Shown here in pieces: positions 5,056 to 12,494 of a stretch of 14,159 nucleotides of DNA. The number at the start of each line of letters is the position of its first letter. Within the stretch, counting starts at the first letter, position 1. A program made the position numbers and the translations under genes. Under the pieces are notes generated by a model, which did no database searches, was not told the origin of the DNA, and saw nothing but the letters and a program-made list of their open reading frames with translations. Origin of the DNA: an uncultured Collinsella sp. (GTDB taxonomy: Bacteria > Actinomycetota > Coriobacteriia > Coriobacteriales > Coriobacteriaceae); contig CABUQY010000040.1 in the NCBI GenBank assembly GCA_902493915.1, positions 1 to 14,159 of the forward strand, in the 5' to 3' direction.

Positions 5056-6813
5056 ATGAACGAGATCAAGTGCCCGCATTGCGGCGAAGTTTTTAAGGTC
5101 GATGCGTCCGGCTATGCGGATATCGTCAAGCAAGTGCGCGATGCTGAGTTCTCGCGTGACCTGGATGAGCGCGTAGCGGCGGCTCGACGCGAGGGCGAGC
5201 AGGCGCTGGAGCTTGAGCGCTCGCGTTCGTCAGCCGCTTTGCAGGAGGCAGAGTCTCAGCGCAACGCTCAGCTTGTCGAGCAGAAGAATGCTGCAGCTCA
5301 GCAGCTGGCACAAGAGGTTGCCAAGCGCGATGCTGAGCTTGCCGAGCTGCGCGCCAAGCTCGAGGGCGCTGCCACAGAGCGCGAGAGTGCAAGCCAGCGT
5401 GCGGCGGTTGAGGCCCGCGCCGATGCTCAAAAGGAGAATGCCGAGCTGCAGCGCGAGATCGACAACCTGCGTGCGCAGTTGGGGCGCAAAGATGATGAAG
5501 CCAGGCTTGCCGAGGCGGCGGCACGTAATGCTGCTCAAAACGATTTAGCTGCACGTGATGCTCAGATTGCCGAGCTGCAGGCCAGGCTTGCCGCGGCGGA
5601 CAAGGCCCAGGAGATGGCGCTTGCTGCTGCTGCGGCCGAGTCGCAGCGTGAGCTCGAGGCCGCTCGCAGCGAGGCCGAGCGCACGCTTGCTGACTATCGC
5701 GCGCAGGTACAAGAGAAGTTTTCCGTCGCAAAGGCTCAGTCCGAGCAGGAAGCCGAGGGTCTGCGTGCTCAGCTGCGCGAACAGGAACTGACGGCCAAAA
5801 TGAACCTATCGGAGGCGGTTGCCGCAGCAGAGCGTGAGCGTGACGAAGCGCGTGCCAAGCTGACGAGCGAGCTGGCGGTGCGCGATTCTCGCGAGGAGCA
5901 AGCCAAGGCGGCACACGAGCTCGAGCTTGCGCAGGCCAAGCGCGCGAGCGATGACCTGATTCGCTACAAGGATGAAGAGATTGAGCGCCTTAAGGACATG
6001 AAGGTCCGCCTGTCCACCAAGATGGTGGGCGAGTCGCTCGAGCAGCACTGCGAGACCGAGTTCAACCGTCTGCGCATGACGGCGTTTCCCAACGCGTACT
6101 TCGAGAAAGATAACGATGCGTCCGAGGGTACCAAAGGCGACTTTATCTTCCGCGAGTGCGACGCAAGCGGTAACGAGGTCATTTCGATTATGTTCGAGAT
6201 GAAAAACGAGAACGACGAGACCACGACCAAGCATAAAAACGAGGACTTCTTTAAGAAACTCGATCACGATCGCCGCCAAAAAGGCTGTGAGTACGCGGTG
6301 CTCTGCACGCTGCTCGAGCCCGAGAGCGAGCTCTATAACGCAGGGATAGTCGACGTGAGCTATCGCTACGAGAAGATGTACGTGATCCGCCCGCAGTTTT
6401 TCATTCCCATGATTACGCTTCTTCGCAACGCCGCCATGGGTTCGCTGCGCTATAAGCAGGAGCTAGCGGAGTACAAACAGCAGAATATCGACGTTACGAA
6501 CTTCGAAGCCAAGATGGAAAAGTTCAAGAATGATTTCGGTCGCAACTACGAGATCGCGAGCCGCAAGTTCCAAACGGCGATTGATGAGATCGACAAGACG
6601 ATTAGCCATCTGCAGAAAACCAAGGAGGCGTTGCTGTCCTCCGAGAACAATCTGCGCCTAGCCAACAAGAAGGCCGACGATCTTACCATTCGCAAGCTCA
6701 CGTGGGGCAACAAGACCATGAAGGCGGCGTTTGACGAGGCGCGCGGGGCTGCGTCAGAGACAAACGATGAGCCAGCCGAGGCGGATTCGTATGAGATCGA
6801 GGATGCCGAGTAA
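5056..6813 (+). CDS. DUF2130 coiled-coil protein with nuclease-like C-terminal core
   Basis: This 585-aa protein starts with a half zinc ribbon (KCPHCGEVF, C6 and C9). It continues with about 290 residues of Ala/Glu/Arg/Gln-rich heptad sequence (roughly 27-315), a long coiled coil likely to dimerise. It ends with the DUF2130 domain (about 316-530) and a short acidic tail. The domain shows GESLEQHCETEF (325-336), KGDFIF with D362, and FEMKNE with E381 and K383. Asp, then about 19 residues, then Glu-x-Lys after a Glu-bearing helix is the layout of PD-(D/E)XK nucleases, so a metal-dependent nuclease role is a reasonable inference. No enzymatic function is established to my knowledge. Start ATG 5056 has GAGGAG with 5-base spacing, the identical 14-base context as the HIRAN gene. 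It stands alone between two terminators. Confidence 0.85.
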   Translation: MNEIKCPHCGEVFKVDASGYADIVKQVRDAEFSRDLDERVAAARREGEQALELERSRSSAALQEAESQRNAQLVEQKNAAAQQLAQEVAKRDAELAELRAKLEGAATERESASQRAAVEARADAQKENAELQREIDNLRAQLGRKDDEARLAEAAARNAAQNDLAARDAQIAELQARLAAADKAQEMALAAAAAESQRELEAARSEAERTLADYRAQVQEKFSVAKAQSEQEAEGLRAQLREQELTAKMNLSEAVAAAERERDEARAKLTSELAVRDSREEQAKAAHELELAQAKRASDDLIRYKDEEIERLKDMKVRLSTKMVGESLEQHCETEFNRLRMTAFPNAYFEKDNDASEGTKGDFIFRECDASGNEVISIMFEMKNENDETTTKHKNEDFFKKLDHDRRQKGCEYAVLCTLLEPESELYNAGIVDVSYRYEKMYVIRPQFFIPMITLLRNAAMGSLRYKQELAEYKQQNIDVTNFEAKMEKFKNDFGRNYEIASRKFQTAIDEIDKTISHLQKTKEALLSSENNLRLANKKADDLTIRKLTWGNKTMKAAFDEARGAASETNDEPAEADSYEIEDAE

Positions 6814-6830
6814 GGTATAGCGGATAGTGC

Positions 6831-6874
6831 AAAAGCGGGGCCGCTGGCGAAATTGCCAACGGCCCCGCTTCGTT
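6831..6874. terminator. Bidirectional terminator between convergent genes
   Basis: AGCGGGGCCG (6834-6843) pairs perfectly with CGGCCCCGCT (6860-6869). Inside, GGC and GCC add three more pairs. Rightward it is followed by TCGTTTCGTTTC; leftward by TTTTGC (from AAAA at 6831-6834). It serves both the DUF2130 gene and the helicase gene that converges on it. Confidence 0.85.
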
Positions 6875-6892
6875 TCGTTTCGGTACGTTCGG

Positions 6893-9574
6893 CTAGTCCT
6901 CGAGCAGGTCCTCGATAAAGCCGACGCGGTAGTTTTTGAAGATGACCTCGCCGCCGTCTTGCGTGGCGTCCAGATCGACATCGCCCATGATGCCAAAATC
7001 GTGGTCGCCATCCTCGTCGGCAAAGATCTGGTGCACGTGCCATACGTGCGCGGTCTTCTCGTCGGACTCGTCAATGGAAAACATCGCGGCGCTGCGGGCA
7101 TCTCCGTCGGTGAGGATTTCCTCGTGCTGCTCGTGGTAAGCGTCGAGTGCTTTTTGCCAGCGGATCTCGCTCATGCCCCAGTCGTCGTCGAGCTCGCCCA
7201 GGTCGCGAACATGCTCGCGGGCGGCAAGGGTCACGCGGCGGAAGAGCGCGTTGCGCACCAGCAGGGTGCAGCCACGGCGGTCTGCCACGACTTCGTCGAT
7301 GCCCTGCGGCGGTGCGGCATCGAGGGCTGCCGGGTTGCCGGCGTTCTCCCACTCATCCACCAGGCTCGAGTCCACCGAGCGCACCACAAAGCCCAGCCAC
7401 GAGATAATGTCGCGCAGGCGCTCGTCGCGCTTCTCAATGGGTACGGTGCGGTCGAGCGAACGGTAAGCCTCTGCCAGGTAGCGCAGCAAAATGCCCTCGG
7501 AGCGGGCGATGCCGAGCTTTTGAATGTAGCCCTTAAAATCGCTCGCGCTTTCCAGCATATCGCGCAGGACGCTCTTGGGAGAGAGCTGGTAGTCGTTTGC
7601 CCAGGGCACTTCCTGGCAGTACTTGTCAAAGGCGGCATCGAGCAAATCCTCGAGCGGCTTTTCGTACGTGACGTCTTGAATGCGCTCCAAGCGCTCCTCA
7701 TACTCGATGCCGTCGGCCTTCATTTCGGCCATAGCGCGATCGCGTGCGGCGCGCTCCTGTGCGCGCAGCACCTGCTTGGGATCCTCGAGCGTTGCCTCGA
7801 CCATTGAGATTAGATCCATGGTATAGGTCTCGCTCTCGGGATCGAGCAGCTCCAATGCGGCAAGCAAGAACGGCGAGAGCGGCTGATCGAGCGCGAAGTC
7901 CTCGGGCAGATCGACCGTCAGCGCATAGTCGATGTCTGGTGCGGCGTCAGTCGGGGCGTCGGGTGCGGGCGGCACCTCGGTGCGAACGACGACGCCGGAA
8001 TCGATGAGCGTGGCGAAGATTTCGTCGGCGCGAACCTCGAGCTTGGCCTTTTCCTCGGGGGTCTGCAAGCTCGTCTCGATGAGGTCGTGTACGCGGGCTC
8101 GGGCATCGCCGCCCTGCTCGACCACGCTAATCACCATGGAGTGTGTGATGCGCAGGCGCGGCTTGAGCGTCTCGGGCTGCGTCTCGATCAGGCGCTCAAA
8201 GGTCTGCTTGTTCCAGGTGACAAAGCCCTCGGGGGCCTTTTTCTTTTTAATCTTACGGAGCTTTTTGGGGTCGTCGCCCGCTTTGGCCATAAGCTTGGCA
8301 TTCTCGATCTCGTGCTCGGGTGCCTCGGCAATCACCATGCCCTCGGTATCAAAGCCCGAGCGGCCGGCGCGACCGGCAATCTGGTGGAACTCGCGGGCGC
8401 GCAGACGACGCATCTTGTAGCCATCGAACTTGGTGAGCGCGGTGAGCACCACGGTGTGGATGGGTACGTTGATGCCGACGCCGAGCGTATCGGTGCCGCA
8501 GATGACGGGCAGCAGACCCTGCTGCGCCAAGCGCTCGACCAGCAGGCGATAGCGCGGCAACATGCCAGCATGGTGCACGCCGACGCCGCATCCAAGCAGG
8601 CGCTTGAGAATCTTACCAAAGGCCGTCGAGAAGCTCGTGCCCTTGGCCGCTTCCTTGATGGCCTCGCGCTGCTCCTTGCTGGCGATGCCAAAATTGGCGA
8701 GTGACTGTGCCGTCGCAAGTGCGGCATCCTGGCTAAAGTGCACGATGTAGAGCGGGGCCTCGCCGCGACGCATCGCGAGCTCGACGGTGCCCTCGAGGGA
8801 GGTCGTCACATAGTCGTAGCTCAGCGGTACGGGACGCGGGGCGTCGACGACTAGGTCGCAGGTAGCGCCGGTGTGTTCCTCGAGCGAGGCGGCGATCGCG
8901 GTGACATCGCCGAGCGTGGCGCTCATGAGCATGAATTGCGTGTGGGGCAGGGTGAGCAGCGGCACCTGCCAGGCCCAGCCGCGGTCGGGGTCGGCAAAGT
9001 AGTGGAACTCGTCCATGGCCACGCAGCCCACATCGGCGTCCTCACCCTCGCGCAGCGCATCGTTGGCAAGGATTTCGGCCGTGCAGCAGATGACGGGCGC
9101 CTTGGTGTTGATGTGCGTATCGCCGGTGATCATGCCGACGTTGTCGCGGCCGAGCACCTGTACAAGGTCGAAAAACTTCTCGCTGACCAGGGCCTTGATG
9201 GGGGCCGTGTAATAGCAGCGCTTGCCCTGCGCCATGCCCATAAAGAGCATGCCCAGCGCGACGAGCGATTTACCCGATCCGGTCGGTGTGCCTAAAATGA
9301 CGTGATCGCCGGCAGCCAGGTCCATGAGGGCCTCTTCTTGGTGGTCCCACAGCTCAATGCCGCGATCGCTCGTCCATTCAAAGAAGCGTTCGAAGGCTTG
9401 ATCGGCCGTGAGCCATGGCTCGGGCTCGCTGCCGTCCTCGGGCTCCCACCAGGTGGGGGAGAGCGCGCCGAGCGAGCCAAACTCGGCTTCGGTTCCCGTG
9501 CCGCCCGAGAATGAGCTGGCGGCCCCGGCACCGGAAACGGTGCTGGCAGCGGTATCTGTCGTGGTCTGTGCCAT
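6893..9574 (-). CDS. Ski2-like DExH RNA helicase with C-terminal DUF3516-type region
   Basis: This 893-aa superfamily 2 ATPase probably unwinds RNA in the cytoplasm. Motifs in order are: DHQ (77-79), Walker A GTPTGSGKS (95-103), TAPIKALVSEKF (123-134), DEFH (188-191), SAT (218-220), HHAGMLP (334-340), GVGINVP (365-371) and QIAGRAGRSG (398-407). DEFH together with HHAGMLP and the AGRAGR motif points to the Ski2/Mtr4 group. After the helicase core comes a Lys-rich patch (KKLRKIKKKKAP, about 437-448) and some 430 residues fitting the actinobacterial DUF3516 C-terminal region. The first 35 residues are Thr/Ser/Ala/Gly-rich and probably disordered. The start at 9574 follows GAGAGAAAG, a modest ribosome site. 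It lies 98 bases downstream of the TrmB-like gene in the same direction; joint transcription is likely, and an RNA-processing role would fit its neighbours. Confidence 0.9.
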   Translation of the reverse strand: MAQTTTDTAASTVSGAGAASSFSGGTGTEAEFGSLGALSPTWWEPEDGSEPEPWLTADQAFERFFEWTSDRGIELWDHQEEALMDLAAGDHVILGTPTGSGKSLVALGMLFMGMAQGKRCYYTAPIKALVSEKFFDLVQVLGRDNVGMITGDTHINTKAPVICCTAEILANDALREGEDADVGCVAMDEFHYFADPDRGWAWQVPLLTLPHTQFMLMSATLGDVTAIAASLEEHTGATCDLVVDAPRPVPLSYDYVTTSLEGTVELAMRRGEAPLYIVHFSQDAALATAQSLANFGIASKEQREAIKEAAKGTSFSTAFGKILKRLLGCGVGVHHAGMLPRYRLLVERLAQQGLLPVICGTDTLGVGINVPIHTVVLTALTKFDGYKMRRLRAREFHQIAGRAGRSGFDTEGMVIAEAPEHEIENAKLMAKAGDDPKKLRKIKKKKAPEGFVTWNKQTFERLIETQPETLKPRLRITHSMVISVVEQGGDARARVHDLIETSLQTPEEKAKLEVRADEIFATLIDSGVVVRTEVPPAPDAPTDAAPDIDYALTVDLPEDFALDQPLSPFLLAALELLDPESETYTMDLISMVEATLEDPKQVLRAQERAARDRAMAEMKADGIEYEERLERIQDVTYEKPLEDLLDAAFDKYCQEVPWANDYQLSPKSVLRDMLESASDFKGYIQKLGIARSEGILLRYLAEAYRSLDRTVPIEKRDERLRDIISWLGFVVRSVDSSLVDEWENAGNPAALDAAPPQGIDEVVADRRGCTLLVRNALFRRVTLAAREHVRDLGELDDDWGMSEIRWQKALDAYHEQHEEILTDGDARSAAMFSIDESDEKTAHVWHVHQIFADEDGDHDFGIMGDVDLDATQDGGEVIFKNYRVGFIEDLLED

Positions 9575-9672
9575 GTGGTTGCTTTCTCTCGCGATTGTCC
9601 GCCAACTATTATGGCGTAGCGGCGCCGCGGGGTGCCAGCGCGCGAGAAAATGCAGGAAATGGGCGCTTGAAG

Positions 9673-10512
9673 TTAGTGCTCTTGCGGCAGGCGCTTCTTG
9701 CCTTTGCGGGCGCGGTTTCTAAAGTTCTCGACGGCTTCTTCCATGCCCAGAGGTACATAGGTGAGCTCATCGAGGTTATCGGGCAGGTAGCAGGCAAGGC
9801 TTTGCTCCTGCGCGCGTCCTACTGTGAGCTGTTCGTCGGTTGGCTGCGTGCCGGGTGTGGCGCAGATGCCATAGACAGCGGCGCCCATTTCGCGCGTGCG
9901 GCATTCATATTCGGTCTCGGGATGCTCGGGATGGTCGCGGCGAACGTCGTCACTTACCCAAAGCGTGTCGTAGCCGGCCGAGGCAAACTGCCCCAGGGCG
10001 TAGTCGCGCAATGGCTTGCTGTCGGTGCGCAGCGTGACGGTGGTGCCGGCTGCAAAGAGCGGGCGGTAGAGCATCAGATGGTCGACATGGACGAGTCGTT
10101 TTTTGGCGTACTTGGCCTTGGGCTGCGGCGTGGGAAAGTTGATGGTGATGGCATCGAGCTCGCCTGCGGCAAACAGCTGCGGCAGCGATGCGGCGCTTCG
10201 GGGCAGGACGAGTGCGTTGGTCAGTTCCTGCTCGCAGATTTTCTGCGCGGCATAGGCGATACAGATGGGCTCCTGGTCCATACCGATAAAGAGGGTGTTT
10301 GGCTCGTGGGCCGCGCGCTCTACAAGGTACGTTCCCTTGCCACAGCCAAGATCCAGGTGAAGGTGTTCAAAGGGCTTGCTGCCAACTGGCGCACAGGCCT
10401 CGCGCCAATCTCCGGCATAGATTTCAGGGTTCGTCTCAATCGCATCGACGTAGCGCTCCAGGCGCTCCGCGAGCACAAAGTTCTTAGGCGTGCGAACGTG
10501 GACGGCTCCCAT
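9673..10512 (-). CDS. trmB: TrmB-like tRNA (guanine-N7)-methyltransferase
   Basis: This 279-aa SAM-dependent enzyme is expected to methylate N7 of G46 in tRNA. Evidence is the early RTPKNFVLAERLERY segment, SAM motif LDLGCGKGTYLVERA (53-67), FIGMDQEP (75-82), NFPTPQPKAKYAKKRL (125-140), LRTDSKPL (161-168) and the C-terminal TEYECR (200-205). Usual TrmB proteins are about 210-240 aa, and this one carries some 60 extra residues ending basic (KGKKRLPQEH). The motif normally read as FPDPWPK is FPTPQPK here, replacing a conserved Asp and Trp. The N-terminal half and the TEYE motif still favour TrmB, but a changed substrate is possible. Start ATG 10512 follows AAGGAG with 4-base spacing. It lies between the other methyltransferase and the helicase, all leftward. 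Confidence 0.8.
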   Translation of the reverse strand: MGAVHVRTPKNFVLAERLERYVDAIETNPEIYAGDWREACAPVGSKPFEHLHLDLGCGKGTYLVERAAHEPNTLFIGMDQEPICIAYAAQKICEQELTNALVLPRSAASLPQLFAAGELDAITINFPTPQPKAKYAKKRLVHVDHLMLYRPLFAAGTTVTLRTDSKPLRDYALGQFASAGYDTLWVSDDVRRDHPEHPETEYECRTREMGAAVYGICATPGTQPTDEQLTVGRAQEQSLACYLPDNLDELTYVPLGMEEAVENFRNRARKGKKRLPQEH

Positions 10513-10534
10513 GAGGCTCCTTGGTCATAAGTAT

Positions 10535-10561
10535 GGAACGCATAGCTGCGCGTTCCGTCAA
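10535..10561 (-). promoter_or_regulatory. Dyad and -35-like box upstream of the TrmB-like gene
   Basis: GGAACGC (10535-10541) and GCGTTCC (10550-10556) form a 7-bp dyad. Reading leftward it follows TTGACG (10561-10556), a good -35 box that overlaps its edge by one base. I find no matching -10 at normal spacing, so this may be an operator, a leader hairpin or a weak promoter 23 bases before the start codon. Confidence 0.3.
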
Positions 10562-10568
10562 TGGGTTG

Positions 10569-10593
10569 AAAAAAGGGTGGGCATAGTTTGCCC
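10569..10593 (-). terminator. Weak terminator after the SAM methyltransferase
   Basis: Read leftward, GGGCA and TGCCC (10593-10579) form a 5-bp stem with a 5-base loop. ACCC and then TTTTTT (10574-10569) follow. The stem is short and the T-run is offset by four bases, so termination is probably partial and some transcripts may read into the TrmB-like gene. Confidence 0.4.
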
Positions 10594-10631
10594 GAAAGAT
10601 GTGGTGCGGCCCGGCGGCGAGTCGTCGGTGC

Positions 10632-11504
10632 CTACAGGCGCTTGAGGATTACATAGCGGTTGAGCTCGCCGCTGCGACCATCGGCATGGAAGCGCTCAAG
10701 CTCGCGCACGGGGACCTCGCCGCTCTTGTAGAACGTACGGACGCCGCGCACCAGGTCGGTGATCTGCTGATCGTCAAAGTGATGGCAATAGCGGTAGGCG
10801 TGGCGGTCGTTTTGCCAGCCAATGAGGTGGTCGCCGGCTTCAAACTGCGCGGAATCGTAACCCTCAAACGGCGGGGTGAGCTCGGCACGGGCTTCGGCTC
10901 GAACGGCCTTGCGCGCCATGCGCTCATCGTTCATAAACTCCCAAAAGCTGATGGCGATGATGCCGCCCGGGCGCGTCTGCCGCACCAGGGCGTCGAGCAC
11001 GCGTACGCGGTACTCGCACGACGGCACGTGGTGCATAAAGCCAAAGCAGACCGAGATGTCGGCGAGCGGGGCGTCGAAAAGCACGTCGGGTGTTTCGGCG
11101 GGGTTGAGCTTCATGAGGGCGTCGAGCACGTCGAGTTCCTGGAAGTGCAGGTTGGGAATGCGAAGCGCGTGGCCATGTGCATCGATGGCCAGGTCTTGGC
11201 ACGAGTCGACGCCATAGAACTCAAACGGGCAGCTGGCATCTGCCGAGGGGTTTGCGCCGTCGACACCCTTGGCGGCAAGTGCGCCGCCGGCTGCAAAGTT
11301 CTCGAATCGCATATTGCCGCAGGCGAGATCGAAGACGCGGACGGGATGCTCGATCGTGGCGACGTCGAGCTGCCCGAGCGCGATGTCCATGGTGCGTACC
11401 CAGCCGGGCCACGGGGCCTGGCGCGTATCGGAGAAGGAGGCGGAGTGCTCGCGATAGAACGTGTTGTTGAGCTGGATGAGCGATGAGGCGAAATCGCGGT
11501 TCAC
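10632..11504 (-). CDS. Class I SAM-dependent methyltransferase (GTG start)
   Basis: This protein of about 290 aa has a Rossmann methyltransferase core. Motif I is VFDLACGNMRFE (57-68), an acidic end of strand 2 is in YGVDS (97-101), LDVLDA (124-129) suits motif III, and DISVCFGFMHHVP (149-161) with RPGG (178-181) suits the later motifs. FGFMHH followed by RPGG recalls Trm9-type tRNA wobble and related small-molecule methyltransferases, but the substrate is not determined. Residues 32-35 are WPGW and a second HH lies near the C-terminus. An upstream ATG (11552) has no ribosome site and lies in a candidate promoter. GTG 11504 follows GGAGGGAG (11521-11514) with 9-base spacing, so I choose GTG. 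It is the first gene of the leftward group and diverges from the XRE regulator. Confidence 0.82.
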   Translation of the reverse strand: MNRDFASSLIQLNNTFYREHSASFSDTRQAPWPGWVRTMDIALGQLDVATIEHPVRVFDLACGNMRFENFAAGGALAAKGVDGANPSADASCPFEFYGVDSCQDLAIDAHGHALRIPNLHFQELDVLDALMKLNPAETPDVLFDAPLADISVCFGFMHHVPSCEYRVRVLDALVRQTRPGGIIAISFWEFMNDERMARKAVRAEARAELTPPFEGYDSAQFEAGDHLIGWQNDRHAYRYCHHFDDQQITDLVRGVRTFYKSGEVPVRELERFHADGRSGELNRYVILKRL

Positions 11505-11550
11505 GGCGCGGGACTCCCTCCGTTGGCGGTGCGGAATAAACAGTACGACC

Positions 11551-11580
11551 ATACTACCGTTAACGCCGCAACGGGGACAA
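11551..11580 (-). promoter_or_regulatory. Candidate proximal promoter of the methyltransferase gene
   Basis: Leftward, TTGTCC (11580-11575) is followed after 18 bases by TAGTAT (11556-11551). A start near 11544 would give a leader of about 40 bases to the GTG codon. Confidence 0.35.
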
Positions 11581-11624
11581 CCAAGCTACGGGTCATTGCT
11601 TTGTTTGGACACATTTCCGCAGCT

Positions 11625-11653
11625 CATATGTGCCCGCAACCGCCGGTTGTCAA
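11625..11653 (-). promoter_or_regulatory. Candidate distal promoter of the methyltransferase gene
   Basis: Leftward, a perfect -35 TTGACA (11653-11648) is followed after 17 bases by CATATG (11630-11625), a weak -10. This and the proximal candidate may both be used. On the other strand I see no good promoter for the XRE gene in this 267-base divergent region. A 10-bp palindrome AAGGCGCCTT (11713-11722) in front of that gene could be an operator. Confidence 0.35.
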
Positions 11654-11771
11654 AAATCTCACTAGAATAGGTGGCATGCTCTTGGCGGTGGCGGATAGAT
11701 TTTTAACTGTGCAAGGCGCCTTAAGAACAAAAACGGTCCGGCGGCACGGCTGGCATCACATAGGAGGAACC

Positions 11772-12494
11772 ATGAATGTAGAAACTGCGCAGCGGCTCGC
11801 CGACCTTCGTCGCAGCAAGGGTTTTAGCCAAGAAGGGCTGGCGCGAAAGCTGGGGCTGTCGCGCCAGGCAGTCAGTAAATGGGAGCGCGCGGAGAGCTCG
11901 CCCGATACCGAGAACCTGATCTCGCTCGCCAAACTCTATGGCGTGAGCCTGGACGAGCTGCTCAATCCGAGCGACGAGATCGAGGACGATATCGAGTTTG
12001 AGAACGAGGACCGCGCCCGTCAGCGCGAGGCCGAGGCGGCAGAGCGTGCTCGCACCCATGAGGCGGCGGCACGCGCCACGGAGGCAGCTACGCAGGCAAG
12101 TGATGCCGCAGCCAAGGCGGCGCAGGCGGCAAGCTGGAGTGCGCAGGCCGCCAATGCCGCTACGGCGCAGGCGACGAGTGGCACCGCGGTTGGCTCGACT
12201 CCGGTGAAGGGCCCGTTCCAGTCGTTCCCGTATTGGGCCGTGTGCTGGCTGCTGTTCTTTTTGCTGATGTTCCTGTTTGGTGCCGGCCCCTTTGCCGCGC
12301 TGATCTTCTTTACGATTCCCATCTATCACTGGGTGGCGCGTGCGCTCGATGGTGATTGGGCGCGCGGGGATATTCAGGTTGGTCCGGCGTCGGTGGCGAT
12401 CAAGGCCCAGGGGAAGGATGCTTCTGCGGAACCCGATGCTGACGTGGCTACCACGACCACCGCTGAGCCATGTGCCAAAGAGGGTGACGAATGA
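11772..12494 (+). CDS. Membrane-anchored XRE-family regulator
   Basis: This 240-aa protein has an N-terminal XRE helix-turn-helix (about 5-62): LADLRRSKGFSQEGLARKLG, then LSRQAVSKWERAESSPD, the DNA-binding core, then a typical LAKLYGVSLDELL end. An acidic patch (68-80) and an Ala-rich, probably helical linker (81-137) lead to two hydrophobic segments, about 153-170 and 171-190. The C-terminal tail is soluble. The regulator should therefore sit at the inner face of the membrane with its DNA-binding domain in the cytoplasm. Start ATG 11772 follows AGGAGG (11762-11767). Its last codons overlap the next gene (ATGA), so both products are probably made together. It may control its own operon. Sensing of envelope state is an inference from this architecture. 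Confidence 0.87.
   Translation: MNVETAQRLADLRRSKGFSQEGLARKLGLSRQAVSKWERAESSPDTENLISLAKLYGVSLDELLNPSDEIEDDIEFENEDRARQREAEAAERARTHEAAARATEAATQASDAAAKAAQAASWSAQAANAATAQATSGTAVGSTPVKGPFQSFPYWAVCWLLFFLLMFLFGAGPFAALIFFTIPIYHWVARALDGDWARGDIQVGPASVAIKAQGKDASAEPDADVATTTTAEPCAKEGDE

Noticed and set aside
5500..5700. Near-repeated DNA segments encoding Ala/Glu/Leu-rich blocks in the DUF2130 gene
   Set aside because: They follow from the heptad amino-acid composition of the coiled coil; no exact tandem DNA unit or CRISPR-like spacing is present.
9415..10530. A 371-codon plus-strand frame opposite the TrmB-like and helicase genes
   Set aside because: It spans the gap between two well-supported genes on the other strand, has no Shine-Dalgarno and its product is compositionally biased.
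11647..11668. TTGTCA and TAGAAT as a rightward promoter of the XRE gene
   Set aside because: The spacer is 10 bases. On the opposite strand the same place gives a better TTGACA with 17-base spacing for the divergent methyltransferase.
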